Assembly: GCA_902577525.1 (NCBI GenBank)
Contig: CACGZG010000012.1
Span: 1-34,564 of the forward strand
Source of the DNA: an uncultured Pelagibacteraceae bacterium
GTDB taxonomy: Bacteria; Pseudomonadota; Alphaproteobacteria; Pelagibacterales; Pelagibacteraceae
DNA length: 34,564 nucleotides
Direction of reading: 5' to 3'
Positions 15,883 through 24,657 of the stretch are shown piece after piece. Made by a program: the position numbers and the translations under genes. Below the pieces are notes generated by a model. It was not told the DNA's origin. It did no database searches and was given only the letters and a program-made list of their open reading frames with translations. Position 1 is the first letter of the stretch, and each line of letters starts with the position of its first letter.

Positions 15883-17937
15883 GTGAAAGTTTTTTTGCAA
15901 AAATACACAAATTATTTAATCTTTTTTTTAATTCTTTTATTACTAATTACCTTAAAAATTGTAAATCCACCTTTTATCAAGTCAGTTTCATATTTAAGTT
16001 TTGATTTATATCAAAAAGTATTTGCTGAAAAAAAAGATAGTAAAGTTGTAATTATCGATATTGATGAAAAAAGTTTAGGTAAATTTGGTCAGTTCCCTTG
16101 GAATAGAAATGTATTTGCAAAAATACTTGATCAATTAAATACTTCAAATCCAAAAGCAATAGGTTTTGATATTTTTTTTACTGAAAAGGACAAACAATCC
16201 CCCGAAGAAATTATTAAATCATACAATTTAATACCATCCGATGTAGCTGATCTTCAAAAATTAAAAGGCCCTGATGATGTTTTTTCAGAAAAGTTAAAAG
16301 AGTCGAAAACTATCATTGCAGTTTTAGGAAGCAATGTTCCTTCACATTCAAATTATGATCGTAAAGCCAAAGCAAGATTCTTATCAAAAGGTGGAGATCC
16401 GAAACAATTTACATATTCATATCCCTTTTCAATTGGGTCTCTTGAAAAATTAGAACAAAATGTAAAAGGATTGGGATCTATTTCTTTTTTAGATCAATTA
16501 GATGGAATAATTAGATCTTTACCATTAATCGTCCAATTTAATAAAAAGTTATATCCCACCATGGGACTAGAAATGGTTCGAGTAGGAGAAAATCAAAAAA
16601 ATATTTACGTAGAACTTAACGAGGTTGGTATTCAAAGAATAAGCGCTAGACCATATAAAGTAGACTCAGATCCAAATGGAATTATTTGGATAAAATATAA
16701 AAGATCAGATAAAAACCAATATATATCTGCAGGGGATGTTTATGATGGTAAATTTCAATCAGATTTTTTTAAAGATAAATATGTTTTAATAGGGGCTTCA
16801 GCTCAAGGACTTTTCGATCTTGTAAAAACTCCTTTAGGAGTAACTATACCGGGAGTAGAAGTTCATGCAAATGTTATAGAAAATATCTTAGACCAAACTT
16901 ACTTAATTAGAAATCCGAATACTTATATTTTTGAGTTATTATTTTCGATAATTGTAGCTTTAATAACATTTGTTCTATCCCAAAAAATAAAACCTAAATT
17001 TAGTTTATCAATTTTCTTTGGAAATATATTAGCAATAATAGTTATAGGGTTTTATATTTATAAATTTAGATCTGAATTAGTTGATATGAGTTATCCAATA
17101 TTCATTGTCACTTTAACATTTTTAACAGGGCTTTATTTCAGATTTATAGAAGAAAATAAAATTGCTTTAGCTAATTTACAAAAAGAAGCTAAACTTTTAA
17201 AAGAAAGAGAATTAGCTGCAGGGGTTCAAAAAAGTTTATTCCCAGATATCTCAAAATTTGAAAACTTTATTTTTGCCAAAAACGTTCCTGCAAGAGATGT
17301 TTCAGGAGATTATTTTGATGTGGTGAGATCTACACCTGAGGAGTATTTTTTCACATTGGCCGATGTATCAGGGAAAGGGGTTAAAGCGGGTATGTATATG
17401 GCTAAAGCATCTTCAATATTTAGAACACTTACTAATTTAAAATTTTCATTAGAGAAAGTTGTTTTTGGAGTGAATAATGAATTGGTTGAGGCAAAATTTA
17501 AAGGAATGTTTGTGACTGCTGTATTTGGAAAACTCAATATAAAAACTGGAGAATTGGTTTTTATAAACGCAGGTCATGAAAGTATTCTCACTTTTGATCA
17601 AAATAAAAATTATGAATACATTAAATCTGATATGCCACCTATTGGAATTGTAAAATACTTTACAGAGTCGATGGTAAAATCAAATACCATCAACCTTAAG
17701 GAAAAAACCTTTGTAGTTTACACTGATGGAGTGACAGAGGGTTATTTAAAAAATGGTGAGGAATTAGGTGCAGAAGGAGTACAAAAAATCATAGATGGTA
17801 TGTCAGAAGTTACACCAAAAAATATTGTAGAGTCTATTGAAAAAGAACTTAATTGGGGGGCAGAAAAATTAAGAGATGATATCACTTGTATGGCAATTAA
17901 TATTGAAAATACTGAATTAATTAAGAAAAAAAAGTAA
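15883..17937 (+). CDS. CHASE2 sensor fused to RsbU/SpoIIE-type PP2C phosphatase
   Basis: Inner-membrane protein of 684 residues starting at GTG. One N-terminal helix (about 11-30) precedes a periplasmic CHASE2 domain (about 45-340; VVIIDIDEKSLGKFGQFPWNR and AIGFDIFF are family-like). Three helices follow (about 345-430), then a short coiled linker and a SpoIIE-type phosphatase. All metal ligands are visible: VSGD (D476), ADVSGKG (D494), YTDG (D615) and RDD (D665/D666). CHASE2 domains sense unknown periplasmic signals and are often encoded beside FecR-domain proteins, as here. Its phosphatase is related to that of the ammonium transporter fusion, so both may act on the single RsbV-like protein in this locus (inference). 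Confidence 0.92.
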   Translation: MKVFLQKYTNYLIFFLILLLLITLKIVNPPFIKSVSYLSFDLYQKVFAEKKDSKVVIIDIDEKSLGKFGQFPWNRNVFAKILDQLNTSNPKAIGFDIFFTEKDKQSPEEIIKSYNLIPSDVADLQKLKGPDDVFSEKLKESKTIIAVLGSNVPSHSNYDRKAKARFLSKGGDPKQFTYSYPFSIGSLEKLEQNVKGLGSISFLDQLDGIIRSLPLIVQFNKKLYPTMGLEMVRVGENQKNIYVELNEVGIQRISARPYKVDSDPNGIIWIKYKRSDKNQYISAGDVYDGKFQSDFFKDKYVLIGASAQGLFDLVKTPLGVTIPGVEVHANVIENILDQTYLIRNPNTYIFELLFSIIVALITFVLSQKIKPKFSLSIFFGNILAIIVIGFYIYKFRSELVDMSYPIFIVTLTFLTGLYFRFIEENKIALANLQKEAKLLKERELAAGVQKSLFPDISKFENFIFAKNVPARDVSGDYFDVVRSTPEEYFFTLADVSGKGVKAGMYMAKASSIFRTLTNLKFSLEKVVFGVNNELVEAKFKGMFVTAVFGKLNIKTGELVFINAGHESILTFDQNKNYEYIKSDMPPIGIVKYFTESMVKSNTINLKEKTFVVYTDGVTEGYLKNGEELGAEGVQKIIDGMSEVTPKNIVESIEKELNWGAEKLRDDITCMAINIENTELIKKKK

Positions 17938-18005
17938 TTTATTTTTCAACCTATAATGGGTACAAATTTATCCAATTTAACTAGTTTATTGTGTAAAATA
18001 ATTTT

Positions 18006-20429
18006 ATGAAAATTTTTAAAAGGTTAAAAATAAAAATTTTTAAAGGAGTAATAAAACCTATAGAATTTTTAATCTTATTTGGATTATTTTTTTCATCTCT
18101 AGCCTTTGCAGGAACTTTAACAGTAACTTGGGAATATGGAAAGATTCCAGGCGGAAACAGACATTTTGAAGGAGGCAATCCAGGTTGTACATCAAGTAGT
18201 AATGGTCGGCTTCTTACAAAAGATAGAACAGAAGATCCTAATGATGTAGCATTTAGTGATGACGGTTTAACTGTATTTACAAGTAATGATACTATTAGTG
18301 AATTGAATGATAACGGTATATCACAAAATAGACTTGATAGACCGTTTGACTTGAGTTCTGATAGAGTAGATTTTAATCCGAATGCTACCTGTGATGATCT
18401 TGATGGACTAGATACTAATGAGGTAACAGGTGGAGCATTAAATAATGCTGTTAGAAGTATTGATGTAGTAAATAATGGTAAAACATTTTTTGTTTTAGAT
18501 GGATTTGGTCAATTAGGAAAATTTAATGCAGTAACTCCTAATGATGTAGACGGTATTGTATATGAGAGAAAAATTTCTTTTTCAGTTGTAGGCGGTGACA
18601 CAACGGGTACCTGGGCTGGTGATCAGTTTATACAAAGTGTTGCCTTTAGTAGAGATGGAACTAAATTGTATACATTAACCATTCTAACATCAGGTACTAA
18701 AGCTAGGCAACTTTCAACTTTTTCATTACCGGGCCCATTTGATATTTCATCTTATACTCTAGTCCATCAAGTTGACTTTTTTGATCTTGATGTCCCAGAT
18801 GATGGGGATGTTACAGAGATAGGTCGTGGTATAGAATTCAGTTCAGATGGTAGCGCCATGTACTTACTGGTTGGTAATACTGATGAAAGCGATGAGACGG
18901 ATATGGCAAAAAATTATATTTACCAATTCAGTTTATCAAAAAATTTTGATGTTTCTACAGCAACTAAAGTTGGTAGATTACAACTTGGTCTAGGTACTTT
19001 TGGAAATAGAGCTAGTGATTCAAATGGTAAGCCAAGAGGATTCACTTTTGCATCAGATGGAATGAAATTATTTATTTTAGATAATAGACCTCCATCTAGT
19101 GCTGTAGATCAAATTAATCAATTTAGGTTAGAATGTCCTTTTGGTGTTGTTGCTTGTGTATCAGAAACTACTTCATCCATTGGCGCACAAGTTGAATTAG
19201 CTAAACAAAATATAACTTTAAATGTCTCTACTGTTTTCAAAAGATTTGAGTGGATCAAAAGAAATAGAGATAATGAGGATTTATCTGTTCACAATATAAA
19301 TATAAATTATCCAAATCCTCTATTAAAATCTTTAGTAAGTAAATTTGAGCCATCTTTAAAAAATAACTTAGCTGCACTAGTAAGCAACACTGAAAAAAAG
19401 AAAAAAAATAAAAAATCTAAATGGTCTTCATGGAGTTTAGGAGATTTAACAATAAGTAATTTGGATAAACTTGGCTTTGAAAAAGCAAAAAGTATAAGGA
19501 CTGAGGGTTTAACATTTGGTGCCGATAGAAAATTTGGAGATAATAAATTTTTAGGTTGGGCTTTAAGATATGGAAATAGTCATAACGCAATATCTCAATC
19601 TCGGCAAAATGTGGAAATGGAGTCTTTAACACTAAATCTTTACGGAATTATTCCAAGTAAAAATAATCAATATATTAATTCAGTTTTAGGTTTCAGTGCC
19701 TTAAGATTTGATAATAAATATTTAGGTAAGTTATCTGGTGAGAGAAATGGTAAGCAGGCATTTGCTTCAATCAATTATAGAACTAAAAATACTTATGGAA
19801 AATTTAAAGTTACTCCTTCTGGAAAATTTACTTACGGAATAACACGGTTATCTGAATATACAGATTTTTTAAGTAATACAGTTAATGGTCCTGCAAACGA
19901 TGTCAGATATCACGAGGATGATTTTAGAAGTGGGGAATTGGCAGGAGGATTTTTATTTGAAATGGATAAATTTTACTTTGACAAAGGATCATTCCAACCA
20001 ATGGGATCAATAGAATATTTATTCGATCTTACTCCTCACAATGATTATAAATTTACTTATCAAGGATCAACTGTAGTAAATAAAGATAGTATCTTAGGTA
20101 AGTATTCAGAGGAAAGTTTAAAAACCAATATTGGTTTTGAATTAATATACCTAAATGGTTTTACTTTATCGACAAGTTACGAAGCAATAAAAAGCATGAG
20201 AAAAAAAAGTGATGATAAGTACATAGATAGATTTATTATAAAAATTAGTCGATCGGAAGAGGAAAATAGTCAGTTTGCATTTGAATTTGATCCGCTTACG
20301 AATAATTCTGCAAATTTAAGTTATGCTAAAGATATTGGAAATTTTAAATTAAAGTTTAATTCTAAACTAAGTTCAATCAATAGAATTTCTGATTATGGTG
20401 CAGATATAAAACTCTCTGGGACTTTTTAA
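18006..20429 (+). CDS. Beta-propeller-like protein with autotransporter barrel
   Basis: Predicted outer-membrane or surface protein of 807 residues. A long basic N-terminus and hydrophobic segment end at SLAFAG, a likely signal cleavage site. Residues about 50-380 contain repeated blades of the form VAFSDDGLTVF, VAFSRDGTKLY, IEFSSDGSAMYLL, FTFASDGMKLFIL, as in WD40/YVTN-like propellers. A linker with a Lys run (about 465-475) leads to an autotransporter-type barrel (about 475-807: SWSLGDLTI, LTFGADRKFG, WALRYG) ending in phenylalanine, as expected of barrel proteins recognised by the BAM complex. It ends the co-directional surface-gene series. The substrate of the propeller is unknown. Confidence 0.75.
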   Translation: MKIFKRLKIKIFKGVIKPIEFLILFGLFFSSLAFAGTLTVTWEYGKIPGGNRHFEGGNPGCTSSSNGRLLTKDRTEDPNDVAFSDDGLTVFTSNDTISELNDNGISQNRLDRPFDLSSDRVDFNPNATCDDLDGLDTNEVTGGALNNAVRSIDVVNNGKTFFVLDGFGQLGKFNAVTPNDVDGIVYERKISFSVVGGDTTGTWAGDQFIQSVAFSRDGTKLYTLTILTSGTKARQLSTFSLPGPFDISSYTLVHQVDFFDLDVPDDGDVTEIGRGIEFSSDGSAMYLLVGNTDESDETDMAKNYIYQFSLSKNFDVSTATKVGRLQLGLGTFGNRASDSNGKPRGFTFASDGMKLFILDNRPPSSAVDQINQFRLECPFGVVACVSETTSSIGAQVELAKQNITLNVSTVFKRFEWIKRNRDNEDLSVHNININYPNPLLKSLVSKFEPSLKNNLAALVSNTEKKKKNKKSKWSSWSLGDLTISNLDKLGFEKAKSIRTEGLTFGADRKFGDNKFLGWALRYGNSHNAISQSRQNVEMESLTLNLYGIIPSKNNQYINSVLGFSALRFDNKYLGKLSGERNGKQAFASINYRTKNTYGKFKVTPSGKFTYGITRLSEYTDFLSNTVNGPANDVRYHEDDFRSGELAGGFLFEMDKFYFDKGSFQPMGSIEYLFDLTPHNDYKFTYQGSTVVNKDSILGKYSEESLKTNIGFELIYLNGFTLSTSYEAIKSMRKKSDDKYIDRFIIKISRSEEENSQFAFEFDPLTNNSANLSYAKDIGNFKLKFNSKLSSINRISDYGADIKLSGTF

Positions 20430-20469
20430 ATTTATTATAATATTAAATAAATATAACTATAATTATTAG

Positions 20470-20724
20470 TTATTTAAGTAACGCTTGTAATTTATTTTCT
20501 TTTTCTAATGCTCTAACTTCATCATAACCACCAATGTGTTGATCATCAAAAAATATTTGTGGAATAGTTCTTTTACCGTTTGCTTTTTTAATCATCTCAT
20601 CCATAGCCCCAGCAACTGTTGCAATGTTAATTTCGTTGTAACTTGCGTTGTTTCTAGTTAATAATCTTTTAGCTGCATCACAATAATTACATAGTGGACC
20701 TGTATAAATAGTTATTTTTTTCAT
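20470..20724 (-). CDS. grxC: Glutaredoxin, GrxC type
   Basis: Small cytoplasmic thiol-disulfide oxidoreductase, 84 residues, the normal length for glutaredoxin 3. The active site is C12-N-Y-C15 (GPLCNYC), a variant of the usual CPYC. The cis-proline and glutathione-binding segment is RTIPQIFFDDQHIGGYDEV. It begins only 3 bases after the stop of the TIGR03643-like gene, so the two form an operon. Its stop is 40 bases from the convergent barrel gene with no obvious terminator hairpin between. Confidence 0.93.
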   Translation of the reverse strand: MKKITIYTGPLCNYCDAAKRLLTRNNASYNEINIATVAGAMDEMIKKANGKRTIPQIFFDDQHIGGYDEVRALEKENKLQALLK

Positions 20725-20727
20725 AAT

Positions 20728-21024
20728 TTATAAATAATCACTTTTTTTTATTTTACTAGATATTTGTTTTCGAGAATACTCAAATTTTTTTCTGTGTTTA
20801 ATACTTTTTTCATGAACTCTTTTTCTCCATAATCTAAACGACGAGGGTTTCAAGGATCTTCTCATGATCTTAATTACATCAGACTCGGAGTAGCCAGTCT
20901 TTTTTTTGATTTCCTCAAAAGTAATCCTATCAGCCCAAGCTGCCCAGATGACCCAATCTGGACTTTCCAAGTTTGGCTCTGGATTCTTTATTTTTGTGAT
21001 TGGCCTGTGACCTTTTTTTTTCAT
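20728..21024 (-). CDS. TIGR03643 / DUF2805-like small protein
   Basis: I recognise the family by the segment DWVIWAAWADRITFEEI followed by a helix-turn-helix-like GYSESDVIKIMRR and LKPSSFRLWRKRV. The function of the family is not known to me; the fold suggests nucleic acid binding. I chose the ATG at 21024 because AAAGGA sits just upstream. An in-frame start at 21051 would add nine hydrophobic/basic residues (MFFFKYKGF) without a ribosome binding site. The C-terminal 25 residues are rich in Lys and Arg. Paired with grxC. Confidence 0.8.
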   Translation of the reverse strand: MKKKGHRPITKIKNPEPNLESPDWVIWAAWADRITFEEIKKKTGYSESDVIKIMRRSLKPSSFRLWRKRVHEKSIKHRKKFEYSRKQISSKIKKSDYL

Positions 21025-21088
21025 AAATCCTTTATATTTGAAAAAAAACAATAATGCATTTTTTTTAAGATTTGATATACTAAAATTT

Positions 21089-21144
21089 GATAGTCCTTCT
21101 TAGCCATCTTTAGCTCCCGGTTTTTAAGGACTATCTTTTTTTTT
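21089..21144 (+). promoter_or_regulatory. Leader hairpin plus T9 directly before lysE-family ATG
   Basis: GATAGTCCTT (21089-21098) pairs perfectly with AAGGACTATC (21126-21135) across a 27-nt loop, and nine T follow (21136-21144) right up to the ATG. This has the shape of an intrinsic terminator. The only + strand gene it can affect is the one it precedes, because upstream genes run the other way. A TATACT at 21076-21081 would place a transcript start at about 21088, exactly at the hairpin. It may be an attenuator or small-ligand leader; I do not recognise a known riboswitch class. No Shine-Dalgarno is visible. Confidence 0.55.
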
Positions 21145-21759
21145 ATGCTCCCCTTAGATTTTATCCTTTTTCTACAGATAATAATTTTTTTATTTATTAC
21201 ACCGGGGACTCCTAGGGTTGTCATTGTATCCTATTCAATGAATTATGGTGTTAAAAATTGTGTTTGGACTGCTTTGGGAGATATTACCGCAAATTTATTC
21301 CAAGCAACTTTAGTAATTTTTGTTATTGGAACTTTTTTGTCAGATAATCCTGGTTTTTTAAATTTATTTAAATGGTTAGGGGTGTTGTATTTAGTTTATT
21401 TAGCTTATGATGTGTACAAATCTTCACCTAAAGACATAAATTCAAAAAAAATTACAACAAAAAGTATTTTTTCATTTTATAAAGACGGTTTCTTAGTTGC
21501 AGGCACAAGTCCAAAGGCTTGGTTATTTTTTCCCTTAATATTTCCACAATTTATTGACTTTAATACTAATTATGTTGTTCAATTTTTTATTTTGATTACG
21601 ACTTATGTTGTTTTAGATTTTGTTTCTTTATTAGGTTACGCATTGTTAGCACAAAAACTTATTACTTGGATAAAAGCAAATCCAAAAACAATTAATACAA
21701 TCTCAGCGAGTGTTTTAATTATAATTGCTTTAATTATTATTGGAACACAACAATATTAA
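21145..21759 (+). CDS. LysE/RhtB-family amino acid exporter
   Basis: Inner-membrane exporter of 204 residues with six predicted helices. The N-terminus contains the family motif around TPGTPRVVIVSYSMNYG (normally TPGPN), followed by GDITANLFQATLVIFVIG and FKWLGVLYLVYLAYDVY. The second half has AGTSPKAWLFFPLIFPQFI, again typical. Substrates in the family are lysine, homoserine, threonine or related solutes; which applies here cannot be told. The start fits the family's usual N-terminus even though no ribosome binding site is visible. Expression may be set by the hairpin leader just upstream. Confidence 0.88.
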   Translation: MLPLDFILFLQIIIFLFITPGTPRVVIVSYSMNYGVKNCVWTALGDITANLFQATLVIFVIGTFLSDNPGFLNLFKWLGVLYLVYLAYDVYKSSPKDINSKKITTKSIFSFYKDGFLVAGTSPKAWLFFPLIFPQFIDFNTNYVVQFFILITTYVVLDFVSLLGYALLAQKLITWIKANPKTINTISASVLIIIALIIIGTQQY

Positions 21760-21785
21760 TGCATGCTCAAAGTAGTTTTTGCCTC

Positions 21786-21843
21786 TTGCAATATTTCTAA
21801 ATTATTTATTTAATTAGTTATTAATTAATTAATAACAGAAGGA
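21786..21843 (+). promoter_or_regulatory. livK control region with perfect 20-bp palindrome
   Basis: Positions 21817-21836 form a perfect AT-rich palindrome (GTTATTAATT and its mirror complement). A possible promoter lies just upstream: TTGCAA at 21786-21791 and TTTAAT at 21809-21814, 17-bp spacing, weak -10. The Shine-Dalgarno AGAAGGA follows at 21837-21843. The palindrome would sit between promoter and ribosome binding site, as a repressor operator or mRNA hairpin. The promoter call is tentative; the palindrome and ribosome binding site are seen directly. Confidence 0.5.
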
Positions 21844-21849
21844 AATAAA

Positions 21850-23088
21850 ATGAAAATCAATAAGATAATCTTGAGTTTTATTTCTGCAGTAGCGATTTTA
21901 CTTTCAACTTCAGTTGTATCTTTTGCAAAAGTAGTTGGTGATAAGATTGTTTTAGGTGCTGCTATTTCATTAACTGGAAAATATTCATCTAATGGTGTTC
22001 ATACACAAAACGGTTATAACATGGCTGTTGATAGAATTAACAGCATGGGTGGTGTGAAAGTTGGTGGAAAAACTTATAAGTTTGAAATCATTTATTATGA
22101 TGATGAATCAAACCCAAAAAGAGCAGCTCAATTAGCAGAAAGATTAATCTCACAAGATGGTGTTGAGTTTATGCTTGGACCATACAGTTCAGGTTTAACT
22201 AAAGCAATTGCACCTGTTACAGAAAAATATGGTGTACCAATGGTGGAAGCAAATGGTGCTTCTAGATCTTTGTTTACTAAAGGTTACAAATATCTTTTTG
22301 CAGTATTAGCTCCAGCTAACTTATATCTTGATGTAGCTATTAGAACAGCAGTTGAGTTAAATGGTGGAAAAGGTGTAAGAATTGCACAAGCATTTGAACA
22401 AGATGCATTTTCACAAGACGTTAGATTAGGTATTTTAGATGCAGCTAAAGAAACTGGATCTGAAATTATAATCGACGATAAGCTTCCAAAAGAGCTTAAT
22501 GATATGGCTGCTACATTAGTTAAAGTAAAACAAATGAAGCCAGATGTTCTTGTGGTATCAGGACACACAAAAGGTGCATTAACTGCAATTAGACAAATTG
22601 CGGAAATGAAAGTTGATGTTCCAATGTTAGCAATGACACACTGTGATGCTGCGAAATTGTCAAAACAACATGGTAAAAATTCTCAGTATGCTTTATGTGC
22701 TTCTCAATGGCATAAAACACTAACATATAAAGATAACTTCTTTAAAGATGGTATGACGTATGCGGCAGATTTCCAAAAAGAATTTGGATATGATCCGCCG
22801 TACCAATCAGCAGAGTCTTCTGCAGCCTTGTTAGTATTCAAAGATGCTTTTGAAAGAGCAAATTCTTTCGATCAAAAGAAAGTAAGAGATGCTCTTGCAG
22901 CTACTAACATGCAAACATTCTATGGAAATATTAAATTTGCCCCTGGTGGTCAAAATGTTGACAAGCCAATGGTACTTTTCCAAGTAATGTGTGATGGCGC
23001 TGGGAAGTGTGAAAACAAAGTTGTGGCTCCACTTAAGTGGGCTTCAGCTAAGTTGATTCACCCAATTCCTAAGTGGTCTGAAAGATAA
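21850..23088 (+). CDS. livK: Branched-chain amino acid-type periplasmic binding protein
   Basis: High-affinity solute receptor for the ABC importer encoded downstream. The 412-residue precursor has a signal peptide (about 1-26, ending VSFA). The mature chain starts with the type 1 periplasmic binding fold: IVLGAAISLTGKYSSNGVHTQNGYNMAVDRIN, then the VEFMLGPYSSGLTKAIAPV ligand-loop region. Family members bind Leu/Ile/Val but also amides, urea, benzoates or other carboxylates, so the true ligand is uncertain. It has a strong ribosome binding site and its own terminator at the end, fitting the need for excess receptor over permease. Confidence 0.9.
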   Translation: MKINKIILSFISAVAILLSTSVVSFAKVVGDKIVLGAAISLTGKYSSNGVHTQNGYNMAVDRINSMGGVKVGGKTYKFEIIYYDDESNPKRAAQLAERLISQDGVEFMLGPYSSGLTKAIAPVTEKYGVPMVEANGASRSLFTKGYKYLFAVLAPANLYLDVAIRTAVELNGGKGVRIAQAFEQDAFSQDVRLGILDAAKETGSEIIIDDKLPKELNDMAATLVKVKQMKPDVLVVSGHTKGALTAIRQIAEMKVDVPMLAMTHCDAAKLSKQHGKNSQYALCASQWHKTLTYKDNFFKDGMTYAADFQKEFGYDPPYQSAESSAALLVFKDAFERANSFDQKKVRDALAATNMQTFYGNIKFAPGGQNVDKPMVLFQVMCDGAGKCENKVVAPLKWASAKLIHPIPKWSER

Positions 23089-23100
23089 TTACAAATCTAT

Positions 23101-23137
23101 AAATACCCCCTAAACTCTAGGGGGTATTTTTTTTTAA
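23101..23137 (+). terminator. Intrinsic terminator after livK
   Basis: A 12-bp perfect stem (23101-23112 with 23118-23129), five G:C pairs in the core and a 5-nt loop, followed by a T-tract to about 23135. It lies between livK and livH. Partial read-through would give more binding protein than permease, a common arrangement in ABC importers. Confidence 0.9.
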
Positions 23138-23146
23138 AAGGCATTT

Positions 23147-24040
23147 ATGGATTTCATGGTTTTTCAATATCCGATGATAACTGTTCAAGCTTGTTTGGAC
23201 GGAATACTACTTGGAATTTTATTTGCATTAATTGCTTATGGAATGGCTTTGCAATGGGGAGTCATGAATATCATAAATATTGCTCAAGGTGATTTGGTTA
23301 TTCTTGGAGGATACATTGCTTACTTTATGTATCTTTATGGAATTCATCCTGCTTGGGGGGTGATTGTATCACCGATCATAATGTACTTTGTTGGAGTAGG
23401 GATTTACAAATTAGTAATTAATAAAGTTGTTGATAGAGATTTATTTATCTCAATTCTTGCTACATTTGGAATAAGTATACTTTTTATGCAATTAATGAAC
23501 TTTGCATTTGGTGCTGATGTTGTTTTAGCTAACTCAGGTTATGGAACTACATTTTTATTTGATAGCGCTGTAGTTTTACCAAATTCAAAAATATTTTCTG
23601 CATTTGTAAGTATTGTTTTTGCTATTTGTTTAGTAATTTACATGAAGAAATCAAAACTTGGTCGAGCAATCAGAGCAACAGCTCAAAATGCAAGAGCTGC
23701 AAAGATTTTAGGTGTAGACACTGAAAAGGTTTATGCTGCTACTTTTGGATTAAATGCTGCTCTTTGCGGTGTTGCGGGTGCACTAATTTCAATTACTTTT
23801 ACAATTCATCCTTATATGGGATTACCTTACACAATAAGATCATTCATGATTGTTATCGTTGCTGGTCTTGGTAACTTACCTGGTGTTGCAATGTCAGGCA
23901 TGGGCCTTGGTGTATTTGAAGAGTTTGCTGATTACATATTAGGTACAGAATTTAGAATAGGTTCAGTATTTTTATTATTGGTTTTAATTCTTGTTTATAG
24001 AAGATTTAAACTTTCAAGAAAAAGAGAGTATTTAAAATGA
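23147..24040 (+). CDS. livH: Branched-chain amino acid-type ABC permease LivH
   Basis: Inner-membrane permease of 297 residues with about eight helices. Family-like stretches are YGMALQWGVMNIINIAQGD near the N-terminus, LGRAIRATAQNARAAKILGVD (the EAA-like loop that meets the ATPase) at about 170-190, and MIVIVAGLGNLPGVAMSG at about 240. It should pair with the LivM product at 24657. It starts right after the terminator; only a weak AAAGG precedes it. Its stop overlaps the next start by four bases (ATGA). Confidence 0.9.
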   Translation: MDFMVFQYPMITVQACLDGILLGILFALIAYGMALQWGVMNIINIAQGDLVILGGYIAYFMYLYGIHPAWGVIVSPIIMYFVGVGIYKLVINKVVDRDLFISILATFGISILFMQLMNFAFGADVVLANSGYGTTFLFDSAVVLPNSKIFSAFVSIVFAICLVIYMKKSKLGRAIRATAQNARAAKILGVDTEKVYAATFGLNAALCGVAGALISITFTIHPYMGLPYTIRSFMIVIVAGLGNLPGVAMSGMGLGVFEEFADYILGTEFRIGSVFLLLVLILVYRRFKLSRKREYLK

Positions 24041-24657
24041 AAAAAATATTCTTTTTAATATTCATATTTACTTTTACTAATTCTTCATATGCTAAAGAGA
24101 GATTTATTCCTATTGAATTATGGCTTGGAATACCATCAACAGGATCAAATGAACTTAAATTTTATGACGTAAATAACAAACAACATGGTGGTAAATTAAA
24201 GGTTTCAGGACCTATTGATTGGAAGAATAAAGTAACAGGAAAGACAATAAAAGTTTATGAAAGAAAAAGAGGTTCTAAAGTACAGCTTTTTACAATAACC
24301 AATAATGGTCAATGTTTGGGAAGAGTATGGGATAGCAGAAAAAGAAAAAGAGGAGTTGTTGTTGCAATAGATAATGGCTGTAAATTCCCTCTAGGAAACT
24401 GGAAAGAGGGAGAAACTCGTGACTTTTTTTCAGCTTATAACTGGCCCAAAAAAAAATCAGGCGGCAGCTCTACCAGCAAAAGAACTGGGATGAAAAAAAC
24501 ACTTACTATTAAGAAATTAGGTGATGAAAAAGAATGTCTTACTTTTAGATGGCAACTTACTGTTATAGGTGGAAAAAGATCAGGAAAAATAATAGATGAT
24601 AATGATTACACTTACTGTCCAAATAAAGGATTTACAAAACTGGTATCTAGAAAATAA
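24037..24657 (+). CDS. Unknown exported protein embedded in liv operon
   Basis: I do not recognise this family. The 206-residue product has a clear signal peptide (KKIFFLIFIFTFTNSSYA), so it is periplasmic. The rest is basic and beta-rich, with four cysteines (in NGQCLGRV, DNGCKFPL, EKECLTFR and YTYCPNK) that could form two disulfides. It overlaps livH by four bases and livM by one, so translation is coupled on both sides and it probably belongs to the transporter's function. Canonical Liv transporters have no such subunit. A second binding or docking protein is possible, but this is inference from position. Confidence 0.8.
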   Translation: MKKIFFLIFIFTFTNSSYAKERFIPIELWLGIPSTGSNELKFYDVNNKQHGGKLKVSGPIDWKNKVTGKTIKVYERKRGSKVQLFTITNNGQCLGRVWDSRKRKRGVVVAIDNGCKFPLGNWKEGETRDFFSAYNWPKKKSGGSSTSKRTGMKKTLTIKKLGDEKECLTFRWQLTVIGGKRSGKIIDDNDYTYCPNKGFTKLVSRK

